NCBI RefSeq assembly: GCF_910592395.1
Contig: NC_088326.1
Coordinates: 5,089,001 to 5,153,000, forward strand
Reading direction: 5' to 3'
Source: Lineus longissimus
Taxonomy: Eukaryota; Nemertea; Pilidiophora; Heteronemertea; Lineidae
Length of the DNA: 64,000 nt
Position 1 is the stretch's first letter. Each line of letters starts with the position of its first letter. The translations under genes and the position numbers were made by a program. The notes below the pieces were generated by a model. The model was not told the DNA's origin and searched no databases. It worked only from the letters and a program-made list of their open reading frames with translations. Below are positions 1-9,808 of this stretch, one piece after another.

Positions 1-222
1 GCCGTCATCTTGAAAAGTTCTATTGGTTTCACCTGTATTAGGATCTATCTCATCCATTTGGATATATTCACCTCCTGTGTTGTATGTTGTGCCGTCATCT
101 GGATAAGGGAGATTCTTTCTCATTTCTAGAATTTGTTCAAAAGTTCCTGATGATGATGATGATGATGATGATGATTGTGGATCGTAATCACTCATTTCAT
201 AATTTTCACCTCCTTCAGCCAT
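1..222 (-). CDS. Polinton-like coiled-coil protein, N-terminal part (copy A)
   Basis: The frame opens with ATG at 222 and runs off the left edge. The start MAEGGE and the following acidic stretch match the 296-aa protein of copy B (59717-60607). A GAT/ATC trinucleotide run at about 150-177 encodes a serine run that copy B lacks, so this N-terminus varies in length between copies. The function is unknown. In the family this protein leads into a coiled coil and a membrane region. The start lies 10 bp after the stop of the upstream gene, exactly as in copy B, which supports the choice of start. Confidence 0.6.
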   Translation of the reverse strand, partial: MAEGGENYEMSDYDPQSSSSSSSSSGTFEQILEMRKNLPYPDDGTTYNTGGEYIQMDEIDPNTGETNRTFQDDG

Positions 223-232
223 AATTACTTAT

Positions 233-1702
233 TTATCTAACCATAAAAACAATCAATGTACCAACAACTGAGTAAAGCATGAATTTAATTGTTTTATGAG
301 TATCATCCTCCTTCTCAACTTTGGTGTCAAGTGTAGTAGTAGTAGGAATATTCTTTGAGGTTTCAGTTGTTTTTGGTGTATCAACATTACTCTTTGGTTT
401 ATGACTGGTCTCGAGCTTTGCTCTCAGGACGAAGTCCGTCATTGATGTACCAACGCTACTCTTAACTCTTATTTTCTTAGAACTATTTCCTTCCATCAGT
501 GGTGGTGGTAAGGTCTTTTTGTGGTTAATGTCATTCTTACCGGGTTTAGCATTTTTTGGTGCTATTAAAATGTTATTATTGTAGTTATCCAGCTTACCAA
601 TAACGAGTACCATATTTGATCCTATGACATACAATCCTGGTGCTATTACATAATCTAGTCTTGTATGAGTGTCACTCACTGCTTTTTGATATCTTTGAAT
701 TTAAGTGGGAATATCAGGATGTTGATTAATCGAATCCTTTAATAGTTTGTTAAATTCCTTCTGAGCATCCAATTCTGTACCCGGTACTCCAATTATTGGT
801 GTTCTGGTCAACGCCTGAGCACCCAGAATACAGTAAACATATGTTCTTATTGTGTCATTCAACCTCTCTATTCCAGGATTAGAGAAAACATTTGATTTAA
901 ATATCATGAATTGTTGATAGGTTTGACATTCATTTTGTGTAATTACATCAAATACATTCTTGTGTCTCCTGACATGATCCTTGATGAAAATATCTGGATA
1001 TTTGAAATTAGCCATTCCAGCATCCCAGTCTTTACTGAACATCGGTGGCATTCTATTTTCATGAACTTGCATGAGGAAGAAATTGATTTTAGAATCATTG
1101 ATGTAATATCCGGGATCAGTTATGTTCGGGTTGTAATCCGGTACACTCCATGAACTCCAACCACCGTTATTTTCAAACACCGAGAAATCGTACTCGTCTT
1201 TTAAACCAAATTCACTCAATAACCCTCCTAGTTTCCTACGGTTAATGTTATTGTTTGTCTCATTAAAATCACTTTCACCTGGAATTGGTATCTCTAGATT
1301 CTTCATGATCTTCAATATTTGATAGTAAACATGAAACCTGTAAATTGACCTTAACAATGGGTCACTGTGATTCAAGTGATCGTCTATTGAAATACCACAA
1401 CCTGTTGTAGCAAACCAAACAGCCATGTTAAATTGGTTCTGGTAAAACGATAATGGATTCTTTTCCAGTCGCAGACAGTCTTTCTTATTTTTCAGGCTCA
1501 AAAACCCAGGTGTTATCTTAGTTTCTTGTAGTCTGAAGAAGTTATTAGTATTAACAGTTACTTCTAAATTAAAGAAGTCATAGGTGAATTTACTTTTATG
1601 TTGATTTGCTATTGGATAATACTTTATTACTCCAGAAGCTGATGAATAATTATGTTTGGTTTTAACTTCAGTTTTGGATAATGAAGACAGTAAAAAGGCC
1701 AT
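233..1702 (-). pseudogene. Conserved Polinton-like protein of ~490 aa, one nonsense codon (copy A)
   Basis: Two adjacent open frames (1702-701 and 679-233) are the two parts of one gene. A TAA at 703-701 replaces the TCA found at the same place in copy B. The start MAFLLSSLSK follows an AAATAAATG context shared with copy B. The product is a mostly soluble protein rich in Asn, Phe and Tyr, with a Thr/Ser/Lys-rich linker and a hydrophobic C-terminal segment near the end. I know similar uncharacterised proteins in invertebrate Polinton-like elements but cannot assign a function; a virion role is a guess. A 30-nt net in-frame insertion at about 409-441, absent from copy B, adds about 10 residues. 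It is a double-hairpin repeat listed separately. Confidence 0.75.
409..441 (-). repeat. Double-hairpin repeat, copy A-1 (inside ORF)
   Basis: On the minus strand this reads GGAC-TTC-GTCC, then TGA, then GAGC-AAA-GCTC: two short hairpins in tandem. It is translated in frame as DFVLRAKLE. The orthologous gene in copy B lacks it (around 59530-59545), so this is an insertion with a visible empty site. The net length difference is 30 nt, which keeps the frame. Confidence 0.8.
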
Positions 1703-1785
1703 TTATTTTAATGGAATAACCCATTGAACTCTAGTATTCCCTCACCATTTCACTGCAACGCTTCCCTTACCATTTCATGAATGAT

Positions 1786-1915
1786 AGAATATATGTATTG
1801 TGGTGTCTGGTTCTTAGGGGTTTCTAAGCTAATTTGAGACAAAAAGGCCTGTAAGGGCTTTTGTTAAAATAGCTTAGAATTACCTAGATTCCTACCACCA
1901 CAATACATATATTCT
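1786..1915. repeat. Terminal hairpin of copy A
   Basis: The 20-nt arm AGAATATATGTATTGTGGTG at 1786-1805 is repeated as a perfect inverted copy at 1896-1915. The intervening ~90 nt are shared with copy B, but the arms are not. Read from the outside, the element begins with AG, as expected for Polinton-type termini. The outer arm was taken as the element end because gag coding similarity stops at about this point. Confidence 0.6.
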
Positions 1916-2182
1916 GTTGGTAGCCCGATCAGCTACAGCACGGCCGTCAGCATCCACCGTGACGGCTGGGCCAGGGTCTGTAAGGGTCTCAAAAAGATCT
2001 TGGACTGCCTCCCCCGCACAGTGGAGAAGCAACGAACACTTGCGGGCATCGGCTGTAATCGCCTTCGCATCTACGTAGTATTGAAATCCACGGCGCCATT
2101 TTAGCCATTTTGTATCCAGTGTGTTTGGATCACCGCTCATATCAAACGCCTTGACAGCGCTTATTTCAAGATTGTCTGTCAT
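1916..2182 (-). pseudogene. Ty3/gypsy-like gag fragment, N-terminal ~88 aa
   Basis: The minus-strand frame starts at ATG 2182 with MTDNLEIS and contains KWLKWRRGFQYYVDAK and LLHCAGE. These are features of the gag N-terminus of a widespread animal gypsy group (K02A2.6-like). The frame is cut at 1915 by Polinton copy A, and its last residues come from the inserted element. Just upstream of the ATG, at about 2183-2216, lies a leader with a possible primer-binding site (TTGGCGACGAG on the minus strand). A candidate LTR end ...ATACA abuts it, so an LTR probably begins at about 2217 on the plus strand. The partner LTR is not in the window. Confidence 0.65.
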
Positions 2183-3760
2183 CTTAGGTTCTCACCTGGT
2201 CGTACTCGTCGCCAATGTATTATCCGGAGGGCTAGAACTCGGCAGGGACGCCTTCGAGTTCCGGATAAATCGGTTTTCGATGGACCGTGAACAGACTCGA
2301 CCCAACTCGCAAGTCAGCCATCATGTAACAACTTTATTATTACTGCGCAGCCGCAGTAGGGACAACAAGATACAAGGCGCCAATTATGAACAGCTCTCAG
2401 TACACTACAGATATATGTACACCTTACGCCAGAAGGTGGTGGTTTGTTTTCAGCATCAATAATACATTTTTGGAAAGGAGATTTTGGCTAAGGGCCCAGT
2501 CTGGCATCTTGACAATAATGTAATTACCAATGTCGATGAAGTCGACATCCTAGGAGTTAAATTTTGTAATAAGTTGTCATCATCTCGTCGTGTAGAGCAG
2601 AGGGTCTCTGCCAATTCTACCAATTGTTACCTCTGGGTGTTCTGGTGTTACCGTGAATAATCATGATCTGAATTTGCTATATAGCCTTCAGAGTAATAAT
2701 TTCGAACGGGTGCTCGGTTTACCTAAGCGGTCACACCACAGCATACTCCTTCTAGCAGCTTTAAGCAGCAGTTCACGGCACGCGACATTAATGTTGCAGT
2801 AGCCGATTTTATAGCCGGGCGCGATTGTACTGTCGGCACCCTTTTATACTCTGTGTCCCGTATTGTGTCACCTGTTTTTCTTGCTTTTTCTGACTAGCCC
2901 CGCTCGCTTTGCCGGGGTGGTGGCGTCAAGGATAACTTAGTTGATTCGCTTAGATCTCTCCTCCTCGACGACAGATACGTCACCCCCGGCTAGGCTGAGA
3001 GGGATCTGGTCAGATTACTGGTTCGTGCATTTTAAGCTCTGTATTTGTTTGTATTTTCAAGTTGTTCTGTACCTGTACTTTTTGTATGTTCTCCTATCTG
3101 GAGGTTTTGATAATAATAATAATAATAATAATAGGCTTAATTACTCGACACTGTTAACAATGAGTATATTATAAAGTCGACATTTACACTACAGTCACCA
3201 TACACTAAGAGCTTAGAGTCAAAATAGACAGTTTAAATTTTCTTTGAAAAAATTCTTCACTTGCGAAAATATTCTGCCGCAAATATGTCCATCATGAGTC
3301 ATTCGCGAAAATTTTATGCCCCAAATATTTTCCGTTCTACAGTAACAACTGCGCGTGGCAACTGAACACGTTTGAGTGATCAGTCTGGATGCGCAAAACA
3401 CAGCGACTTGCTCGAGGCGGGGGAACGCTAACTGATCGGCAGAGCCGCGGCGAATCATCAAACGATGAGAAACAGGCGAGGTTGACAAAAATGCCTTACT
3501 TTTAAAGCTCTAAATGTGTTATTCTTCAGTCAATATCAAAATTTAAAAGAGCTATTTGTGATGAGATATATGTGTTGGTGAACTGCCTCGTTCCCGCGAC
3601 AGCGACGCTGCACAATATTTCATATTTTATTTCTTTAGTGGGGAGGAAATATTCCCGAGATACACAAACTGAACGACTAATCCCAAGGGTTATCAGGCCT
3701 ATCTTGATAAAATGGACCCACCAAAATGGCTACAACGTGGACCATTACGGAAAAATCATC
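2183..3760. other. Candidate LTR and unassigned DNA
   Basis: From about 2217 rightwards the sequence starts TGTATTATCC directly after a possible primer-binding site of the gag fragment, so at least its first part is probably an LTR. The far LTR border cannot be placed without a second copy. An (AAT)n microsatellite lies at about 3113-3133. I see no supported gene here. Confidence 0.35.
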
Positions 3761-6700
3761 CAGAAGTATTAAGGTAGCAGGAAGGGTTGGGCGTTTGTGG
3801 TTTCTGAGTCTGAGGGGGTTGGTGTCTGTTGACTGTGCTTTAAGAGAGACTAGGCATGGCGCCAGTCTCTCTTAAAGCACAGTCAACAGGCATTTGGTCT
3901 CAGTATTTGGGTTTTGATTGCCATGACTGTACCCCTGTAAAAGTCAGAGGAGGAGAAGTTTGGAATGATGAAAGCATTGAAGAAGAAGAAATGTTATTAT
4001 TGAGGAAAGCAAAATTTATTATGAGACTAGAAGGCAGTGTCCTGACTTGATTATTTTGAAAATGGCGGTCTGAACACATTAAAAGGTGGAACATGGCATT
4101 TTATCGACTTTGAAGTGCTCCGCAGTTAAAGGGAGACTAAAGGCAGCAGCTAGGTAGGCAAGATAAAGCCATACAAATTTGCCAATAGGGGTCAGTCATA
4201 TCTCTAGGCATGGCGCCAGTCTCTCTTAAAGCACAGTCAACAGGCATTTGGTCTTAGTATTTGGGTAAGTACAGAATCAAGGCAGCTCAGAGAGCAATGA
4301 TTGAACGATGCTGTGGACAAGTCCAAGGATACTGCATCAGTCACGACCAACTTCTCATCAGAAAGCGTCACCACCAGCATATTCAATGTTCAGTTCCAAC
4401 CTGTACCAGTCCAATGCACGCCTGTCATGGTCAGCAGTGGTCAGCTTAGCGCGATATGGAACATTCTTCCGAAACTCAAGCGAGGGAAGTCTGCTCATTT
4501 GCCTATCTCGCGCACTGCTCCTTCTTGTCAAACATCGTAGTGAAATCGTGGTACAGTGGGGCGTCCTCGAGGATTGCAGCTGGTCGGACAGACGTGAGGT
4601 GGAATGTGGGCGGCTGCACTTCTTCGTTGATGTGCGATGGCAGATAGCACAGTTGTTGCGTTGCATGACAGCTGAAAGTGAATGTGATATCATAGAACTG
4701 AGGCGTTTGCAATGAGACTATAGGTGAAGTAGAAGCAAGGAGTGAAATGGGCCATCTTCCAGTGACTAATATACAGAGTAAGGGCCCTGGGTGTTGTTAG
4801 ATTCAGCACTGAATGTATTCCTCGTACAAGCCTGAATAGTGTGGACATACAGTGAGAGGTGAGAGACCCCTATTGACTACTTCTTGTAACTTTATCTTGG
4901 ATATTATATTAGTATTGAACTTCTAGCCATGGAATATGAAGAAATTGAAGCTGTAGGCATGGAATATGAAAAATTATTCAACGGTGAAAGACATTATTCC
5001 ATGAGGCTTTGCCGTGATCGCAAAGGACGCGACGTGATTGGTTCACATGCTAATGAGGTATGATAATGATAATTACCTCTATAATGCTACTTGGATAGCG
5101 ACTGTGTCGTTGACTGCAACAGTGGTCTATGTCAACGTGTACCTGTAATGTCAATGAAGTATGATGAGGTGATGACGATAGTGCAATTATTAAATATTGG
5201 CAAGAGATCATACTGCAACATAGGTCTTGTTTTTGACAGATGACTGTGCGACATTCCCATTGGGTCTTGTTAGAGTCAGCGGTGCATGTATTCCTTGTAC
5301 AAGCTTGAATAGTTGTGACGGACTTTGAGGGGTGAGAGACCCCTATCGGCTACTTCGTCTAACTTTATCTTGCCTACCTAGCTGCTAGCAATAGTGCCCC
5401 TTTATCAAGACTGAAACCCACTGTGTGGGGCTAAGAAATTACCTTTATAATCCTAGTTGGATAACCACTGTGTAGATGATTTGAAGAGTGCTCTGTGGAT
5501 GTGTGCCTGTAATGTCAATGAAAGTATGATGAGGTGATGACGATAGTGGAATGACGAAATATTGGAAAGAGATCTATTCCTAGAAGAACATATGTCCTGT
5601 TTTGACTAGGTGGCGCATTTTAGAATCAGCAGTGAGCACTGTGTGTAACATGGTGGAGGCAGCGGAGATAATAACTGTGTCGAAAGTATTGTTATAGGGC
5701 CTTCCCTAGGCCCATGGGGTTAAATTTACAATCCACGATTGAAAAGACGTAGTTTGATCGCATTCAACTATAAATCCATTGAACAGTTGTGTTCCTTTAG
5801 TCAACCTATGACCTTTTGTTGGGCCATGATCGGGGATTGTAAACTGTAAATGTATTATGGACTGGGAGACGGGGGAAACACAAGTAAAATAGACCAAAAC
5901 AAGTGATTTTGGGGCTTTGGTTTAGACGCATGCCCCACATGCGCCATGCGGGATTATACGGTTCATGTGAACTTGTTGACATCTACATGATCTAGTGCTG
6001 TTATTGGTCATGGTACATGGTAGGCCTAATCATCATGGCTATATGTTTCAGGAAAAGCTCGGAGTAAAATGAACTGCCGATGAATAATGATGTTGTTCAT
6101 GTTTACCATGTTTACTAGTACATAGCCATAGGGTATGCACTGGCCAGTGCACTTTCTGCACGTCGTCATGGTCATGTACGTGATACCGTAACCTTGCATA
6201 TTTTGTTTTTTGAATGCGCATGCTTTTTGGGCAAAATAACTTGTACCAACACTAATGAATAATGTCTTCTTATCCCTATGACTCCATACACAGTGAGGGC
6301 ATTGTCCCATTCCCATCAAATGGTAACTTATTGTACCGTATTAGGGTGGAAGTTGGGGAGCAGATACCTACCGTTGCACGCCTGTCATAATCAGTAGTGA
6401 TGAGCTTAGCGCGATATGGAACATTCTTCAGAAACTCAAGCGAGGGAAGTCTGCTCATTAGCATATCTCGCGCACTGCTCCTTCTTGTCAAACATCGTAG
6501 TGAAATCGTAATGGAAAACGTCTGGCTTTGCGCCAGACGTTGAGACTAATAAGTGAAGAACTAATAGGTAAAGAACTTCTACTTGCGCGAGACTGCTCTG
6601 ATAAAATTATCATTGCAGAGACTACGGTGACGTACACATATATTTTTTACAATCAAAAATGCCCTCAAAAGACGACATGGAATGATTATTTTATTGATAT

Positions 6701-6910
6701 TTCCTACTATATACCTTCCAATTATCACTTTATACAAATAGATCGGCGTTAGGTCGCATGCTTTTCTTTCCTGGTGACACTATAAAGCAAAATAGTTGCA
6801 ACCCCGTAAATGCGCTATAAGTCCAATAATAAGTGACGGTGACCCGTTATAAATGTTTCGCCAGCTTCGCTTTTTTGCCGCTACGCGGCGCGTTGGGCCC
6901 TTGCGTCAAG
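3761..6910 (+). mobile_element. R1 repeat, copy 1 (unclassified element)
   Basis: This ~3.15-kb block recurs almost unchanged in reverse at 42698-46451 and as a deleted ~0.84-kb form at 18935-19774. All copies begin with CCAGAAGTATTAAGGTAGC-type sequence and end with GGGCCCTTGCGTCAAG after a GCCGC-TAC-GCGGC hairpin (degraded in copy 2). I found no terminal inverted repeats, no target-site duplication and no recognisable transposase. The frames inside are short and not convincing. The near-identity of copies 1 and 3 points to recent movement or gene conversion. Confidence 0.75.
3827..3888. repeat. Perfect 25-bp palindrome arms inside R1
   Basis: The arms at 3827-3851 and 3864-3888 are exact inverted copies around a 12-nt loop. 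The right arm recurs in direct orientation near 4219-4243. The same structure is present in R1 copy 3 (about 46324-46386) and, slightly degraded, in copy 2 (about 18999-19062). It may be a subterminal transposase-binding or cruciform feature of this family. Confidence 0.8.
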
Positions 6911-7177
6911 GGCAGAGAAACGTAATAATTATGTGATCTACTGGTATGTTAATTAGCTTTAACAAAGATTTGCGCCAATATTCTAAAACATATGGGTAAA
7001 TGCACTATGCGCCAATGAAGACTCGTTTTGAATTCAGCGGTTATTGTTAGGTAAGTCTTGATAAATGTGTGGTCTTCTGATACATTGCAAACATTCAAAC
7101 ATTATCGTTCTCCAGTAGTGTACATAGGGCAAGAAACGTCGTGACGTATAGCCGACGATCACCAACATCTGGCTCCA
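6911..7177. other. Unassigned DNA downstream of the small secreted gene
   Basis: This stretch lies between the R1 copy and the stop codon of the host gene at 7178. It should hold the 3' UTR of that gene. I see no canonical AATAAA on the minus strand here. Confidence 0.3.
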
Positions 7178-8268
7178 TTATACCTTCTGCGCAATGGCTT
7201 TTATGTTGGCAAAGAGGCTAATGAGAGAGGCCTTGAGTGCGGTTCCTATTTGAAGGCCCTTTCCGGTTCCCGTGGCCCCGGTTAATGGGTCAGTGGTTGA
7301 GGCTGTACAGGATGCTGAAAAACAGATATGGAAACGTGTTAATTGTTAAAGGCGTATGCATGTTGTAATTACTTGTGGTCAAGGAAAATAATAATACAGT
7401 TATACACAATGCTGTGGACGTGGTGCAGTGATTATGCATACGATGTTGCTGAAACTCGGTATTTATAGTATTTGTGTATCTGTCTACACAACGGCTGTGT
7501 TGAAATATATTTTCAATACGTATTTACACGATTTAAAAATTTCATATACAATCATGAATTTAGTCAAATATTAATGACCGTCAAAACTTTACTTCTCTAC
7601 ATTATGTATCATCTTCGGGATTTTAGATTTTGGTATTTCAGTTTTGAGACCAGCAGGTAAAGTGTTGATCATCTCCAAATTAATCGTAAAAATTAGCTCA
7701 ACGAATCGCTTCGAAAATCGTTTTTGAAACGTTTTTAAGCAACGAAATTTCGTAACAAATCTGAAGTTTTACAAATCGGCAAATGTTCACGTGAATTCTA
7801 ATTTCGCGATCAACAAAATCCCCAAAAAACTAACATTTAGTAAATTACTGATACAGTGTTATTAAAACGTAAAATTCAAATTACGCCCAAAGATGCAATT
7901 TCACAAAAAACCGTGAACAATATACTTAATAGCCGCGATTATTTCCCGCTTTAAAGTATGGCGTAAAAAATTACCACAACAAAATAACGGTCATTTGTTT
8001 TCTTACATCTTCCATTTGAGAATCCACAGGTAGGGGCGCTGAACTTGACAATACTATAACCGGCCACGGGCAGTTCACCGGATTTCTTCTTCTCGCCTAG
8101 CGCGTTCCTAATGGCGCCATCGATGCCGTTATTCCGCTGGATGGGGTTGTTGACAAAGGCGAGGATTTTCGTTGCGGTACTTTTATTGAGGGCCGCACTG
8201 GCAAGACCAATTGTTACAAAGAGGCAAACTGAAAGAACGGCAGAAGAATAGGAGTGGTTTAGCTTCAT
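7178..8268 (-). CDS. Small secreted host protein, two exons, ~132 aa
   Basis: Exon 1 spans 8268 to 8007 and exon 2 spans 7314 to 7178. Exon 1 encodes a signal peptide: basic start MKLNHS, hydrophobic core AVLSVCLFVTIGLASA. It ends at a GTAAGA donor in phase 1. Exon 2 follows a TTTTTCAG acceptor and needs the same phase, which supports the model. It closes with a TAA stop. The mature protein would be about 107 aa, with two cysteines, a basic KKK patch and a Gly/Ala-rich, probably helical C-terminus. I do not recognise the family; an antimicrobial or matrix role is only a guess. An upstream in-frame ATG at 8280 is an alternative start. The intron is 692 bp. Confidence 0.6.
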
Positions 8269-8280
8269 TTTGCATGACAA

Positions 8281-9638
8281 TAGTCATAACTGTACCTTCC
8301 ATGAATAACCAAATTATCCACACCCATGGCATCATATATATCGTCAAGCGCATAATTAGCTCGCCCAACCCTTTATTTGGCATTATTCTCTCTGCTGACG
8401 CGGCATGGATAGTACTGAACGCGCTCAACCCAGAATATTTTCCCGGCCCTCCCATCCTTTGAAGAATCTTTACCCAATGCGCCCCCCCCCCCCCCCTCCC
8501 TCGGATACTGTATTTTCTCGCTCAACAAGTTTCAAGTAAACTGTCCCATCTCTCACCCAGTACTTGCGAGACGATAGATGTTGCTGAGGATGTGCCCAAA
8601 GACATATCAGTTGGAGGACTCTCAATATATTTGTGATTATGCTTGTTTTCTTGGGATACTCTCTCTAGATGGAAGCCATGTCCTACAGTTGTGCAGTGCC
8701 TAATCAAATCAGCTAGGAGATGCAACTTCCGATATATTGGGAAAGTTTAATGATTTTTACTTACGAATAGCAATCTTCATGGCTGTGGCATTCGAAGGTG
8801 TCGTTTTCTCACAGAATCCAGCAAAACTGATTCAAGCAAGCACAGGCCATCAGCTTTTATATTGTGACAGTGTTGATAAGTACTCTAGTGTCACTGATCT
8901 AAGATTTTTTCTTAACATTCAGGCCAACCCCAGTTATATTATGCACGCCTTTGTTCGATGCCTTTTAGCTTTTTTTCAGTCGGGGTGGATAATGATTGGA
9001 AAAACCAAGTTGTCTAGTGGTCCAGTCCAGTGCTAATCACGTCACGGAGTCGTCGTACGTGTCTTAGATAGGTGAAGCTAGAGTACGTCTGGCAAATACC
9101 TTTATTAGAAAATGTATCTTACTTTTGCGACGAGGTTTTGATAGCATGCAAGGACTGGTTTTCGTTTTTGTCAACATACGAGTATTCCCATTCAAATAAA
9201 CTGTGTCGGTAGTTGTAACAGGTGTCACTAAGTTTTCAGACAGTGATGACATTGATATGTAATTGTTCATGTTTTTTATCTTTATATTAACTTTCGATTC
9301 ATTGATAGCTTGTCTGGGTGGACGGCATCATTGTTTGCCAAATATCCGGAGAATAATGTTGTTTAAAATGTTTCACCGGATTCGAATTTTATGCAGACTG
9401 TCTACAGTTTCACAATTGTCCACAATTTCTTCTTCAGGGGTTATGTTGTTCTCGTCAGTTCTCGCAACTTCCCGCAAGAAGACCGATGGCATTGTCGTGT
9501 TACAGTGTCCAGAAACACTGTATAATTATATATTTGGACTTGATAGTGCTAGGCCTTTTAACATACATTTTGGAATCAGACAGGTGGTTTAATGTTTAAT
9601 TGCGATAGCCAATCTGATATCTATCAAGGTTAGCCAAT
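8281..9638. other. Unassigned intergenic DNA
   Basis: A poly-C tract lies at about 8480-8496. Open frames here are short, lack splice or codon support, and look like chance. No gene is supported. Confidence 0.4.
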
Positions 9639-9808
9639 CGACTCCCCAAAGCAATTACATCTGCTGAGACCCTCACCCAATTCAAATCCCTTCTTAAAAC
9701 ACACTTGTTCAATCTTCACTTCAAAAAATAGAGGAGGTAGCGCTTTGAGCAGGGTGACCTGGAAAGGCGCTTTACAACTTCTATATTTATTATTATTTAT
9801 TTATAATA
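9639..9808 (+). mobile_element. CR1/L2-like LINE 3' fragment
   Basis: The plus strand encodes the last ~30 residues of a non-LTR reverse transcriptase, beginning RLPKAI and containing the typical end motif FKSLLKTHLF, followed by a stop. It is followed by a 3' UTR with GGCGCTTTACAA and a short ATT-type repeat tail, as in CR1/L2 families. Everything upstream is missing, the usual 5' truncation. Confidence 0.65.

Larger units (their letters stand above)
1..1915 (-). mobile_element. Polinton-like element copy A, partial (5' end)
   Basis: The left edge of the window cuts this element. It reads on the minus strand from its terminus at 1915 leftwards. It carries the same first two genes in the same order and with the same 10-bp spacing as copy B (58126-64000), at high nucleotide similarity. 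The block between the terminus and the first gene is also shared, including the stretch around 1815-1850. It is inserted in an LTR-element gag gene whose N-terminal part lies at 1916-2182. Only one end is in the window, so no target-site duplication can be tested. Confidence 0.8.

Noticed and set aside
911-1153. Plus-strand ORF opposite the conserved Polinton gene
   Set aside because: Shadow frame of the minus-strand gene; copy B has the same shadow.
4301-4715. Overlapping plus and minus ORFs in R1
   Set aside because: They overlap on both strands, differ in length between copies and show no domain. They are probably by-products of the repeat.
6896-6910. Helitron 3' end for R1
   Set aside because: A small hairpin precedes the end, but CTRR is absent, the 5' TC is absent, and no A/T insertion site is seen.
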